DNA from: Diplosphaera chodatii | Taxonomy: Eukaryota > Chlorophyta > Trebouxiophyceae > Prasiolales > Stichococcaceae | Assembly: GCA_032358165.1 (NCBI GenBank) | Contig: JAALGY010000032.1 | Coordinates: forward strand, 3,286,001-3,350,000 | DNA length: 64,000 bases | Reading direction: 5' to 3' | Shown: piece after piece, positions 10,530 through 22,779 of the stretch | Position numbering within the stretch: position 1 is the stretch's first letter | How the letters are laid out: the number at the start of each line of letters is the position of its first letter | Translations under genes and position numbers: made by a program | Notes under the pieces: model-generated | Databases searched by the model: none | What the model saw: the letters and a program-made list of their open reading frames with translations, nothing else | What the model was told of the DNA's origin: nothing

Positions 10530-13481
10530 TCATGATTTGGGTGTGGCAACCAGCATGCGATTCTCGCCTGATACCTCCGGTGGCACATACAGAACACACT
10601 CCGCCTGCAACAGTGCACACAGCGGATATCGTGAAACCAGGGTGTCACCTGGCAAACACCAGACAAAGCCAGCCAGTGATAGACACATCCCTGCATGAGC
10701 TGCATGCTGTGCTTGCACCCACCTGACACCCGAGCTCCTGCAGCCATTCCAGCCGGCCCTGGTCGATGAGGGCTTTGCACTTCTGCCCCACAGCAACACG
10801 CCGTGGCCTGGGGATGCCTTCACGCCCTGCTGCAGTGGCATCGGACCCTGGCTCTGCCGCGCCTGCACGAAGTGACACTGTGCCGTCAGCTGGGTCGTTA
10901 GCTGTACTCTGCCCAGGTGTGATGCTGAGCCGCAGCCTATAGCACCTGCAAACTGCAAGCGAAAAACCAAGCCTCACCATGTTCGCCCTGCGGTGTGCAG
11001 CCATTCGCCATGTCAGCTGTGCCAGCGGGTGCCTCATGTCCACACAGCGCCCAGCCTGCGTGGCAGCAACTGATCATGATGCTGGGAACAAACGAGGCTG
11101 CGTCCTGCTGACACATCGACTGTATGCAGCTGCTTGAGCTGGCACTCTATGCACACAATTTACATGAGAAGCAAGGCGCACTTGATTGGCATCACAAATT
11201 TGACTTTCTACACAATGCTTTATTTCATCGGCGACGCACCTGTCATCCAGCTGATAAGCTCGAACTCCTCAGCGCTGAACCCCAAACGCTGGAAGAAGGG
11301 CTGGTTCACGTAGTGCTGCCAGGCGCAGCGGTGGTGGCAGCATGTTGCGATGCACAGTCCGCGGAATGTGCCTGCAGCTCCACCATGCACAGCACTGTTC
11401 TGATCGATGCACATCAAGGGTGCTGTCCTACATGTCCTGTGGCAGAGCTGCAGTGTGCAGCAACAGCAGACGAAGCCGATGGGGACAGGATGCCTACCTG
11501 TGCCGTTCTGCAAGCTGTCCATTGTGCAGCGCAGCGTGAAGTCGCTGGCGGCACCACACAGGTGCTTGCCCAGCGCCGCCCAGGGCTGCCTGCTGTGGTC
11601 GTGAGTTGCATGCACCCCTTGTCTGCAGGCCTTGCTGGCCTGGCCATTGCTGGTTCTGTCATCATTGCTGCCGTCAGCAATCACTGCCGTAGGCTGCACA
11701 CCAGAGCCACTGCCATCCATGCTGCTGGACTCAGGGCAGCTGCCATTCTTGCCCTCGGTTCTGTCACTTATGTTGCTGTCATCGCTGCCGCTGCTTCTGG
11801 TACAGTGCAACAAAGCCAGTCCCGGCAGCCAAAGGTCCTCAATCCCGATGCGCAACCTCAGCAGCTCCATGTGCCGCAACCCTCTGCAGGTGTTTCATTT
11901 TGCATGGTCACATACTTGCTAGCATGACCTGTGAGCTGCAGGCACGCAGAGGATCAGAGATGAGGGGTGTGGCCGGGCTGCGCTCTGCCAGTGTGCTTGA
12001 GATGCACATGTGCATGCTGTGCACGGATGCTGACAACTGTCCTGCACCTGTCGGCCTTCAGGCGGAAGGTGCCCGAGTCAATCAGCACCAGCTTACGTGC
12101 GTCGCAGCACGCCGCCAGCATGGTGCTGAGGTACCCAGCGCCCGCGCCGAACTCCAGGTAGGCTGTGTCTGCTGCGCCGTCCAGCAGCCCTCGCTGCTGC
12201 ATGTGGCCCACAATGGACGCCTGCAGTACAGGGGAATATGACTGCAGTGTCAGTCTCTCCCGCGTGATCACGCGGCACTGGGCACATTGGCGACCAGCTC
12301 TTAAAGCATCCCTGCTCATGTCCAGCAGCAAGTAGTGCACACCGAGAGGCACGCCGAGCCAAGGGCACCTGCTGCCGTGCGTGCTTGATGGAGAAGGGCA
12401 GGTCGGGGTTGTGCTGGTGCAGCGGCGCCCCGGGCGGCACCACCTCCCGCGTCTCCTGCGCCTGCGGGCACGCCTGCCGCAGGGCAAGCGAGATTGTACA
12501 TAGCGCATGTAGTACTGCAGTGCCCCTGTGCATGATGCTCTGTGTACAGCATTGATGCAAGAGTGGAGGCCAGTTCTCCTGGGCGAGGCGAGGCCGCTGC
12601 GCGGCTGGCTCGCCTCCAACCCTTGGTCCCGGGAACAGACCCCGCACCATGAATGGGTGCAAAACACAGGGGGCGGCACCTGCTGGTGGGCGTTGTCCAC
12701 CCGCCGCATCAGGTCCAGCATCGCCGGCAGGCCCAGGGCGCGCGCATAGGCCGCCCGCTGCACGGCGAGCGGCGCGGCGGCGTCCTGCCCCGGCAGCCGC
12801 ACCGCCGTGCCGGCCGGCCCCGCGTTGCACCCTGCAGCATGCAGTTCGCTGCGGCCCTGCTGCTGTCGGCCCCGGAGTGACGTCTGGCCCATCAAGGTGG
12901 TACCTTTCGAAAGATAGAGGCTGCGAGAATCGGCGAAGAGCATTCAATCAGGTGGTGTTGCGCGCAAGGGTATGTTGTCGGATTCTGCTCAGGCTGCCGT
13001 GGCTCACCCTGCCGCCAGTACGGCTCCGCCTGGACCCTGCTGAGGCGCACCCGCGTGGGGCAGGTCAGCAGGTGCGCCTCCATGTCCGACTCCAGCACGT
13101 CGCTGCAGTGCAGCATCGGGTACGTTGGAGGCGCCAAATGCCAGCCTTGCAATGTGGCACCAAGGCCCGGCCGCAGCCGTCAGGTGTGGGACCGGGGCAG
13201 CATGTGTGCCCAAGCAACATCTGACCCTCACGTGCAGTGCCTTTTCGATGGCATTGAGCTCACTGTGTGGGGTCGACGGTGCAGGGCACTCGCCGGGCCC
13301 CCTCGCCACACACATGGAACAGGTGGTTGCCGCAGTACGGCCTGCCATCCACCGCCTCGAACCTGCAGTTCCTGCCCTTCTTCGCCAGGTACAACTGACA
13401 GCGCGGCTTCGTGTCCTGCTTGCCAGTCTGTCCCTTGGTTCTGTCATGGACGTGATGCACCATGGTGATGTTCATGCGCAT
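10530..13481 (-). CDS. TRM13: tRNA:m4X 2'-O-methyltransferase TRM13 (TRMT13)
   Basis: Enzyme that 2'-O-methylates position 4 of the tRNA acceptor stem using S-adenosylmethionine. Exons (minus): 13481-13264, 13102-13008, 12831-12680, 12473-12369, 12220-12048, 11883-11498, 11371-11240, 11055-10978, 10952-10723, 10604-10530; phases agree, about 547 residues. The N-terminus has a CCCH finger (RCQLYLAKKGRNCRF..., ending CGNH) and then a CHHC finger created exactly by splicing exons 1 and 2 (C-x5-H-x9-H-x3-C). Next come the methyltransferase parts: the SAM-binding YLEFGAGAGYLS, LRIGIEDLWL, GKHLCGAASDFTLRC, LCIATCCHHRCAWQHYV, then GQKCKALIDQGRLEWLQ and a final exon with YVPPEVSGENRMLVAT. A Ser/Asp/Gly-rich insert of about 55 residues (around 11830-11640) separates IEDL from GKHLCG. 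The start may instead be the ATG at 13463. Confidence 0.93.
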
Positions 13482-14708
13482 TTGCCCCGGCGGTCACCAG
13501 CGACGGTTCCAAGAAAGACTCCCAAGCCAATGGCAAGCGTGCCCAGTGGACGGGATGCTGCTGCTGGGATCGTGGGTTTTTCGATGCGGTGCAGATCAGG
13601 ACATGGGAAGCATGGAATGGCGCCAACTCTGGTGCCATCAACATGCAACATGGCACGTGCTGCCTGCCGGTCGATCATCTATTTATCCCAGCTTGTCGTT
13701 GTCATTCCGCTTTTGCATTTTGGCCCGTCTGCAAAGCGAGACTCGCAGTCGTTGCTGACTGCTTCACTAGGCTGGCTTAGCGGGGCTTCTGTGCCTCGGG
13801 CGGGGTCCCATCAGCCCTGCCGCACACATGCTGCACACCTGTGGCTTCCGATCGGCAGCTTCGGCAGATGCTCTCAGCTGGCATACATGCGCAGAAAGGG
13901 TGGTTCTTGCTCCTTCATCCAAAGCTACGCCAGCACATGCTGGAGGCTTCGCACAAGCGCATGGCGCCAACCAGCATAGTCGGCTTGCAGCGCGGCAGCT
14001 TCCAGCAACAAAGCTCCTCCAGCGTGCAACCGCCTCAGTCCGGGCGCATCATGGTCACGGCAGGCGCGGTGATCGCGGAAGCCTGCGGTGCAGCGTGTGT
14101 CAGCAGCACGATGCAGCTGCTCCGACGGGTGCAGTGACAGCAGGCATCCCGCTCTCGGGCGAGGTGCTGACAGAACCAGGCCAGCGGCTTGTCCAGTTGC
14201 TGCTAGACGGCAGCATGCGGGAGTTGGTGCCCGCTGTGAAGGCAGCATTGCAGGAGGTGAAGCTCGGTTGGTCTGCATGACGCATGCGCATGTGAGCCGG
14301 ATGGTGTTGCTGCAACGATCATGACGGTGTGCAGCTGGAATGTGTGACCGTGTGACACGTTTGCCATCTGCAGCTCGCGCAGCCCACCCCTGCAGCAACC
14401 TTGCAACAGCCCTCAGCTTCAGATGGCCTATCAAGTCGGCTTGCACTTGCGCGCATACACGCTGTTTGCGAGGTGTGTGGTGGTCCATCAGAGGAGCCTG
14501 TCAGCATGTCATCCGTTAGCCGACGGATTAGATGTGGACACGTGGAGTTGTGTTGTGCAGGACGTCATGTATGCGTGGGCTTTAGCAGAGACCTATACAG
14601 CGGATGTAGACATGCAACAGCAGATGCGGTGAGCACCATGCTAGAACTTGTGCATGGGATGCATCGCCTTCGTTCATGCAACGTGGCAACTGAGCTGAGC
14701 ATAAGCGT
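13482..14708. other. Region between TRM13 and an unrecognised plus-strand gene; possible 5' exons
   Basis: The first few hundred bases should hold the TRM13 promoter (divergent arrangement). Between about 13840 and 14260 the plus strand has protein-like segments, for example VTAGAVIAEACGAACVSS near 14050 and LVQLLLDGSMRELVPAVKAA near 14190, followed by GT donors. These may be upstream exons of the gene ending at 16038, but I could not join them in phase and a minus-strand frame in the same place is also open, so they are not called as a gene. Confidence 0.3.
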
Positions 14709-16038
14709 ATGATCACCAGCATGGACGTCAAATTCTGCTGCAGGGCTGAGCTTGGAAGAGGCTCAGATGGCATGCTGTCAGACGGCTCAGATGGAAAGCG
14801 GCTGCAGACTTTGGTCCAGTTCCTTGCTGGACACGAGGGACAGTACAGACTAGGCAGTGTGGCTTTCAGCGCTGAGGGGACATCTGCCGACACCAAGCCT
14901 TTGGAACAGCAGTCAGATGCAGGTGATGTACCGCGCGTGCTGTCGTCAGCAGCAAAAGAGCCTGAATACCCACCTGGGAGGTCACCATTGGTCACTGGTG
15001 ACAGTGGCTCGGCTGCCCTGTGCAGATGTGCGGCTTGCGCTGGACTCTGTCCTTGCGTCACCCCGCGGGCAGTCCCTTCTGGCAACAGAAGTGAGCAATG
15101 CCTGGCTTGACTGTGTGAGAGGGCTGCCTGTTGCTGACAGGTTTCATCAGGTTTCATACGACTGGTCGGATGTAAGGTTGACAGCTGTGCAGGGCAGCAC
15201 GCCTACCAGAATGGACAGGGATGGCGCCGCTAAGACCTATGCAACCTACACCAGGTGCACACACCGAGTTGCAGTCACTTTCTGCCCTTGAGAAGTCTTT
15301 TCATATGCGATGTGCACACTTGAGCACTCTCTGATAGCTCGTGTGGCATATGCATCGTACAGCTGGGGCTACTTCAACCGGCGCATGTGGGTACGAAGGC
15401 AGCTGAAGCTTGATGACGCATTAGAGCAGGCCGACGTGCTGCCAGACCCCCAGCAGCCCATGGTTGAGGACACCAGCTATGGTGAGCAGTGGCTTGCGCA
15501 GCAATAGCAGCCCGTTGGTGCTCAGCACCTAGTAAGTCGATGGCCAAGCAAGGTCAAGCGCGCATGTTGATGCTGGCGCAGGCAAGACCAGCGCTGCCTG
15601 GCGGTTCTTTGAGGCCGTGCCAAAGCAGCTAAGCGAGTTTCGTACACCAGAGGCGGCTGCAGTGGCAGACCGTCACCTCAGGTTTGATGGTATACCATCG
15701 CCGACACTAGCCCGCTGGATTGTACACGGGTGCCAGCCAGCATCAGCCCTGACTACTTGCGCTCTGCTGTCAAAGGGCGCTGTTCGGTAGCCTTGGCGGG
15801 GAATGCATCACGACGCTAGCTGCATGGACGGTCATGTGCGAGGAAGCCCGAAGTTTTGGCAGAGCCTTATATGATGCGGAGCAGGTAAGCGAAGATGCTG
15901 TAGTTACACGATAGCTGTTCCGCCAAGGACCAAAGCCACACCAGGCACAAGTACAGCATTGCTCTTCCGATCACTGAATGGGATTCAACGCTGCAGGTGA
16001 TCCTAGACAATCTGGTCACGGCTGCCGCTGATACCTGA
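14709..16038 (+). CDS. Unrecognised multi-exon protein (3' part reliable, 5' end uncertain)
   Basis: I do not recognise the family. The 3' half is a coherent spliced gene. A coding stretch from about 15026 contains LALDSVLASPRGQSLLATEV, VSNAWLDCVRGLPVADR and SYDWSDVRLTAVQG; after an intron (donor near 15254) comes WGYFNRRMWVRRQLKLDDAL, then an exon from 15582 with KTSAAWRFFEAVPKQLSEF and TPEAAAVADRHLR, then from about 15780 GSLGGECITTLAAWTVMCEE, ending in a short exon 15997-16038 (ILDNLVTAAADT, stop). The junctions GTGAGC/AG at 15480-15582 and GTAAGC/AG at 15882-15997 keep phase. The predicted protein is soluble, mixed alpha-helical, with several conserved-looking aromatic residues and no recognisable catalytic motif. 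Upstream, 14709-15020 is open with a Ser/Gly-rich sequence and could be coding or partly intronic. Confidence 0.5.
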
Positions 16039-16312
16039 TACACTGACACTGCAGAGCTGCCTGCCTGCCAACCACCTGACCTACATCTGTACGTGTCAAT
16101 TGGTGCCTGTTCGAGGGGGATCAGCCGTTGTCTAAGACTACTGCGCCTGTGAGACTCTGTAACCAAGCTGCTTGATTGCAGTAGACTGCAATACCTTTCC
16201 TGTTAATGAGCGGTGTCGCTGCTAGCATTCACTGGCGGCGGTGCCTACACAGTCATGGTGCAAGTTGTTTCAAAAGAGCTATACGGGATGCAAGCCATGC
16301 AGTGCATGAAGC

Positions 16313-19132
16313 TCAATGCGACATGCAATACACATCACACACACCCGAGACCAACCCACTGCCAGCATCGAAAGCAGGCGTGTCAATCTGGCACAAGTCC
16401 GCACCTCTTGCTTGGAGGGTTGCGGGTCGGGCTGGGCGGCTTGCCATTCGGGCTGCTGTCCGAGCTCTCTGCAATGTGATGACATGTATGATTTTTCCAG
16501 GGCAGCTCGACAGCGAAGATACTCTTGACTTGAGCATCAGAAGCTGCATGCCTGGACAAACACAGGAGCCGACACCCAGCGTCCAACAGGCTTGCAGACA
16601 TATTTCGTCCTCATGCATGCGACCGCCTACTTGACCCAGGCAACTCCCACCGTGGCTGCGACGCAGTGCAGAGGGCGCAGCCACGGAGGTCCGCAGCCAC
16701 TCCAGCACGTGGCGGCGGGTGCTGCGGTCGCAGGTCCCCGGCACGTTCAGCATCTCCTCGCCCGGGCTGTAGTACCCGTCGGGCCCAGCACCGCCTGTTG
16801 TCACACAGCACTCGGCACCTCACATGCAGCAGGATCCAGCAGTGCATGACGCGTTCCTGTAATCACGGAGAGTTATGTTGTACTGTCTTGATGATCCTTC
16901 ACTGGCTTCTGCTTCCAGCCAAGAGGCGGAGTACTGGCTACCTGGTGGGTATGGGTTGGGTGGCATGAACGTGTGCTCGTCGTCAGCTGCATTGCGGCGG
17001 CGTGGCGGGTGTGGCGTACAGTCCGGCGGCAGGTCAGCAAGGCCCTTGTCGGAGGGGCTGGTCGTGGCGGACGGCCATTCGCCCGTGCGGCGCAGCTCCT
17101 CGCGTGCCTGAACCACGCAATTGCACAGGTTTAGTCAAGCATCTGCATAGGTGTATGCAGACTGCCTTACTTGCACCACAACTATGTAAGTTGATGCCAT
17201 GACCTCAGCTAGATGACAGCCACGTAGGCGACAGTCACCTGGGCCTCCCAGCGCCGGATCAGCGAGTCCTGTAAACGACTCTCCGCCTCAGTATCATGGT
17301 TCTGAGGCAGTGCAGATGCCCCTGCGGCCCCGTCTGCGTCGGTAGCAGGTGGAGGTGGCAGGTTCTCGTTTGACTGCTGCAGCTGCTGCTGCACGGCGGA
17401 TGGCGCGGTTGCAGGTCGGCGGGCCGCCGACAGATGAACGGTTGCAGTGCCAAAGACCGGCAGCTTTGGCGGCGAGTTGCGGACGGGGCCCTTATGCACA
17501 AGGATGGATTATCGTATCTCAGTCTAGTTGCGTTTACATCTGTTGGCGGACTTTGACAATGGAATATTCTGTGTGTGCGTATATATGTCTTGAGCATCAC
17601 CTGACCAGTGTTGGGATGCAGGCGCTGGAAGGGCTCAGGTGGCAAGGCAGGCGGCGGGGCATCTGCCTGGCTCCCGGCAGGCATTGGCGTCGGCGGAATC
17701 AGCAGTGGTGGCACAGGGCTACGTGGCTGCTGGCGGGCAGCAGGTGAGTAGGGTTCCAGGAGCTGGTTCGATGCAGCTCCAGATGCTGCGACGCTGCTAT
17801 TGCTGTCGGAGAGGCTAATGTGGAGACAGTAGTCGCCGGTGGCCTGTATGCAGCACAGATTCAGATCAAAAGATACACACACAGCTGATGTGACTGTGCA
17901 CTTCCTGATCCGGCGTTGAAACTGTGTGTACATGGGGGCAGTTGCCTCTGGAAGGTCATACGCTGCATGCATGATACTTACCATGGCCTTGAACTTTGCG
18001 ATGAACTTTGCATAAGGATGATCTGGCGGAAATGGGTGTGTCGGATCCTGGCCGGCCTCCTGTGCTGCAGAGGCGCCACCTGCCGCAGCTGGTGCCAGTT
18101 GCACAGCTTCTGCCCGCGGGCTGGCAGGTGCCATCACCTCCGCAGAGTGCAGGGTTGCAGGCAAAGCGGCGCGCAGAGCGGGCGGTAGCGCCATGCTGTT
18201 GCCGCTGCAACTTGCACCACACGTCCAGGTGACGAGACAGACGAGACACTTTCAGCTATCTCCTTGAAGCATGAATGATCACAAAAGCAGTTACTATGGG
18301 TCAGCATGTTACCGATATACACGTATCAGAGGATATATGCTACAAGACCCTTACCTGAAGATCGACAGGTTGGAAGACTTTTCAGTGTCGAAAGGGGTGT
18401 CAGTGTCGGATGGCAGCTGGAAACGCTCGCGCTCCAGGCGGCCAGGTGCCGATCGCATGCTGGCCCATCGCCCATAGTCTGCATGCGTGTATGGCGGTTG
18501 GCATGGTGTCAGCATGTGCGTGCAAAAAGCATGGGGGTGTACTCTGACCATCTCGTGCAAAACCGTGCATGCAATGCTGCGTCCCGTAGGCAGTGCCTAC
18601 GTTCCTTCCACCTTGGTAGGGCTTGTCACTGATGCTGAAGTCGCTGATGTCAGTGTAGCGGTCGCCAGTGTGATACAAATCGCTGCTGTCGTAGAGGGCG
18701 CTGCTGCTGGCATCTGGGCTCACGGGGGTCGCCGTCAAGCCAGCCGCCTCATCCTCATGGCCTTCCTGGATGTCTGAGAGATGGTTGTCCTGCATGTTTG
18801 CACATTGACCGCAGAATGCTGTTGTCGTATCATAACTGGGATTTGCAATGCAGACTGCATGCAGTTCCTGTCACGTAGGTATGCAAGCGTCTCACAATTG
18901 GCTGGACTACCATATCTTCATAATAGGCAAACCTCTGCTGGACTCGATAAACTGCAGCAATGATGCTTACGGTGGTGTGGGTGATCCTGGTGCGTGCGTC
19001 ACTCAGGGTGCTGCCATCTGCGCTGCTGCTGCCATTTGCACCCTGCTCAGGGCTGGGCGTCGTGGTTGGGGACTGCTGCGCCTGAGGTGACACTGGCGTG
19101 GGAATGCCGCCTGCTGGGGTAGGGGGTGCCAT
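16313..19132 (-). CDS. Unrecognised Pro/Ser/Ala-rich protein, approximate extent
   Basis: A chain of low-complexity but consistent coding blocks lies on the minus strand. From the N-terminus: a PTPAGG/SPTTTPSPEQG block (about 19130-18990) leading to RVQQRFAYYEDM; a block with YDSSDLYHTGDRYTDISDF (about 18690); RSAPGRLERERFQLPSDTD (about 18440); an Ala/Pro block ending in HPYAKFIAKFKAM (about 18190-17990) with a clean GTAAGT donor; TGDYCLHISLSDSNSS (about 17840-17800); a Pro-rich block to 17620; a Gln/Asn-rich block (17480-17240); REELRRTGEW (17110); and GYYSPGEEMLNVPGTC with RRHVLEWLRT (about 16780-16690). No known domain is evident. The start at 19132 and the end are estimates; the composition suggests a largely disordered regulatory or scaffold protein. 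Confidence 0.4.
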
Positions 19133-19868
19133 CGCTGCCACAGGGGTGTGTTGGCTGGCCCTCAGTCCTGTGCACATTCAGCAATCGCATCAGTCCTGCC
19201 CTATCGCAGAGCCAGACACAAAGCATGGTGCCCTGCATGGCGATGCAGAGCACTTTGCGGTGAATCAAGGTTGCTTCAGGAAAGTACACGCTGCAAGGAG
19301 CGCCAGTCGTTTAGCAGTCGTCGGCATCAGGGCAACATGGCTGCTGGCAGCTGGCATGCATACGATTGTGGGTGGTGCAACACTGCACGTAACATGCGTA
19401 CCCTTGCCGGTGAAGCAGCAGAGGAAGTTCATGGAAGTGTTGCCTCACAAACGTGCTGGATCGCTGCCTAAGACATTGCCATGCAATGCGACCCAGCACA
19501 CGCTGTTACAGACTGCAGAGCAATCCAATGTGTGGAAAGTGGAGGGCCACGTGAGGCCACGCCAACGAGAGCGAGCTTTCGTCAGAAACGCATGCGTCAT
19601 GCTCTTATGTTGAATAATGTGCTGTGCAATTGCATTGTGATCTGAATTGCGGCAGGGGCGGAAGGACACGAAAGAGGCTGCCATTTAAATGACCGACGGC
19701 TGCAGGGTCTTGTGTAAAAATTCTCTGAGTTTGTGCCTCCGTCGTGTCACAACGCACAACTTGTGCTGCTGTGGGCCTGCAGCTGCCACAAGGGAGTGTG
19801 CTGAGGCGACGTGGCACCTAAGCTGATGCAGCACACCTGACTGAACGTACTCTTGAACTCCAATCCAT
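19133..19868. other. Intergenic region upstream of BDP1
   Basis: About 735 bases between an uncertain minus-strand gene and the BDP1 start codon. The arrangement is divergent, so both promoters should be here. I see no family-supported exon, repeat or RNA gene. Confidence 0.35.
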
Positions 19869-22653
19869 ATGGACCTGGACCTATCAGCCCTCGAAACTGG
19901 CAAGCAGTCCACAAGCCGAAGCAGCCAGTTCAATCCCCGCCTGAAGCCACGCGCGCGTCCGGTGAGGCGCTCTAAACAACTCTTGATCGCATGTCAAGTT
20001 GCTCCGCTGTATGCGGCGCTCGTCAAGGTGGCTTGCACGGACAGGATCGTCCCGTGCTTCTCGCAGAGGCGCGCAACGCCGAGCACAGAGGCTTCGCATG
20101 GTGAAGGTTCCCCGAAGACGGCTGCAGGTACGCCTATCCAAAACAAATTTCAAGTAGTTGCGGCGGGTACATGCGCTGCCTGGTCTGTGAAAGCGCAGCT
20201 TCCACTGCGTGAATTTCACCCGCAGATGAGCTGCCCACACAGCCAAGTGGTGAGCAGGAGCAGCAGCAGACCGCAGACGTTGTCGCAGCGCCCGCAGATG
20301 GTGCTGCCGCGCCTACAGCTGCTCGCGCCACCCCAGCACAAGCCGCACAGGAGGCTGCTGCACAGCAGCCGCCAACACGGCCGGTGGAACAGCCAGCACA
20401 GCCGAGTAGCACTGCTGCCCCAAACACAGCGCCACTGCATGGTGCTGAGCGAGCAGAGAACGATGGCCAGGCTCCCGTCTCGCCTTCCGGCAGACGGGTG
20501 AGTCAGCCTGTAGACTGCGGTCCTGTCAGACCCTGCCAAGATTGCAAGCAGGAACGCCAACCATCAGTGAGCACTCTGTTGCATGGCTGTCCAGGTGCGC
20601 TTTGCTCCAGCAGCGGTGGCTGCGAGACGAGCGCGGCAGCGTCAGCAGCTAGGTCAGCAACAGCAGCAGCAGCAACAACCGGATAGTGTTCCCTCAGAGC
20701 CACCTGCAGCCTCAAGATCTACACGTGCCGCAGCAGCAGCAGCAGCGTCAGAAACACCAGACGCCGAAGCAGAGTCAGAGGGCGAAGGACACTGGCCAGA
20801 CGCAACGCCGGTAGGTGTCCACGCCTGCTCTCAGGCACACATCGACTGCCCTGTCATTGCAACCTGACAGTGGCTCACCTGCTGATGGGGCGAGATGAAG
20901 TCTTCATCCTGTGTTGCACGTCTGCAGGCACTGCCTCCGATCTGCCTTCCTGCAGCGACGCCGCGCGGCGGGGGCGAGAACGGGGCCCAAGGGCAGGCCT
21001 CAGGCAAAGGCAGGCCACCGGGCCGCGCCTCCTCCGCGCCAGCGCGGACAGTGGCCTCACAGCGCAGGGAAGCGGCAGCCGCAGCCGCACCTTCAGCTGG
21101 ATCTGCAGCGGCGCCGGCGCCCGGCAGCCACGCCCGCAGCGGCGCCCAGAAGCGGGTGCCGCTGCCGCTGCCGCTGCTCATGCTGCCGCCGGCGCAGCGG
21201 CACCGGGGCGGCGGGCGCGGCCGCCCGGCGATGCTCCCCACCAACCTGAACCCCTCGCGCATGGCGCTCAAGGACGTCATTCGGTGGTCCAACGACAAGG
21301 AGCGCGAGACTCTGCTGGCTGACAAGCTGCGCAAGGTACTCACCATGTGCAGGGTGGCCATGTAATATGTCAGTGCTGCTGTTGTCGCCGCAGGCAGCTG
21401 ATCCGCAGCAACTCGCGCCGCATGCATGCAGGGCCAGAATGCTCAGGGACTTCTTGCAGCGATTACCATGAGCAACTCCCATCAACATGTTTGCTGCATG
21501 CTGTCACTACATAGGAGGCGCGAGACCGGCGGCAGCAGGCCATAGAGGGAGGTCAGGCACCGCCACCGCTTGCGCTGCCTAGACCACGCGTGCAATCACC
21601 GCAAGCGCCGTCCCCCGCTGCAAACATGGCGCCTCAGGCATGTGTTTCCGCCGTCTGTGCCTGTCTAAAATCACCGTCTCATGTCGTGCGCATGCAGCAT
21701 TCAGCCTGCACTGTTTATTGCTTCGCACCTCCACCATGGCTTGCTAGTATGATGGGTCACTGCAGCTGATCTGTACGACTATGCTGCACGCAGACTCACT
21801 TGAGGACGGGCACAGCATGGTGAAGTGCCAGACAACACCCAGGTGGATCGGTGCACCATCCTCGACCCATGCCCTGTGCCGCCTGCAGGTCAGCATCGTG
21901 GACGGGCAGATTGTGGTGGACCGCGCCACGCTCACGGTGCAGGCGCAGGCGGAGGACATGCAGCGCACCATCGTGGAGGACACCCAGCAGCTCAACTCGC
22001 GCTCCTACGCCGTCAACCGCACGCCCAGCGAACGCTGGCAGCCCGAGGAGACCGAAAACTTCTTCAGGGTGGGTGCTTGCAGATGCTCAAGATGTTTCTT
22101 GCGTGATCACCTGTTGAACAAGGTCCTCAAGAGATAGATATCACCAAACATTTTCTTATAATACGATGTCCTTTTCTGCGCATCACAGGCACTTGCAACA
22201 TTTGGCTCAGACTTCACCCTGATTGCCACACTTTTTCCGAACAAGAATCGGCGCCAGATAAAGAACAAATACAGCAAGGAGAGCAAGGTGTGGCACCACG
22301 TTGCAATTTGCTCTGAGCCCAGGTGTCGCATGATAGCATGAATGATCAATTCGATGTCATTGCGACCATCGCACATGGCAGGCCAACTCAGGGCGAGTGG
22401 ACGATGCCCTGAAGGGGCGCGCCTGCTCTTCAACTGCATATGATGACGTTTTGAATCGCATCAACTTTGAGGGCGACGACACGGTGCGGACATGCTGCAC
22501 AGGGCCTGCGAAGCATTGTGACAGCATGGCATGATGTCCACTGTGTCCCATCAGGTCAAGCATAATAGTGTACATCGTTTCACATGTGTCAACAGCATCT
22601 GGCTCTCCCTGCAGACGATGCTCGAGCTAGATGAGCCACCAGCGGCAGATTGA
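19869..22653 (+). CDS. BDP1: TFIIIB subunit B'' (BDP1), RNA polymerase III initiation factor
   Basis: SANT-domain subunit of TFIIIB that with TBP and BRF1 positions RNA polymerase III at tRNA and 5S promoters. Exons: 19869-19961, 20067-20127, 20226-20497, 20595-20810, 20928-21335, 21515-21637, 21889-22068, 22189-22287, 22382-22483, 22615-22653; all phases agree, about 530 residues. The start MDLDLSALETGK leads to a basic FNPRLKPRARP motif typical of BDP1 N-termini, followed by a long Gln/Ala/Pro-rich region. The core has SIVDGQIVVDRATL, SYAVNRTPSERWQPEETENF, and the SANT helices FGSDFTLIATLFPNKNRRQ and IKNKYSKES. The tail is short and acidic (LNRINFEGDD...LDEPPAAD). The intron after 21637 starts with GC. 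A divergent minus-strand gene may lie upstream; CNX6 lies convergent 126 bases downstream. Confidence 0.92.
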
Positions 22654-22779
22654 AGGCAGCCTCATATGATCTCAGTCGAACATCATTGTTTGCGCTCTTG
22701 TCAATGGTTTGTGTCCCTGTGGTTTCGTACGGCACGGTTGTTTGTACCACACAAATCTGCTCAGATCTGTATAATGTTG

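Noticed and set aside
12649..13224. 191-codon plus-strand open frame
   Set aside because: It is antisense to TRM13 exons 2 and 3, where all conserved residues lie on the minus strand; a shadow frame.
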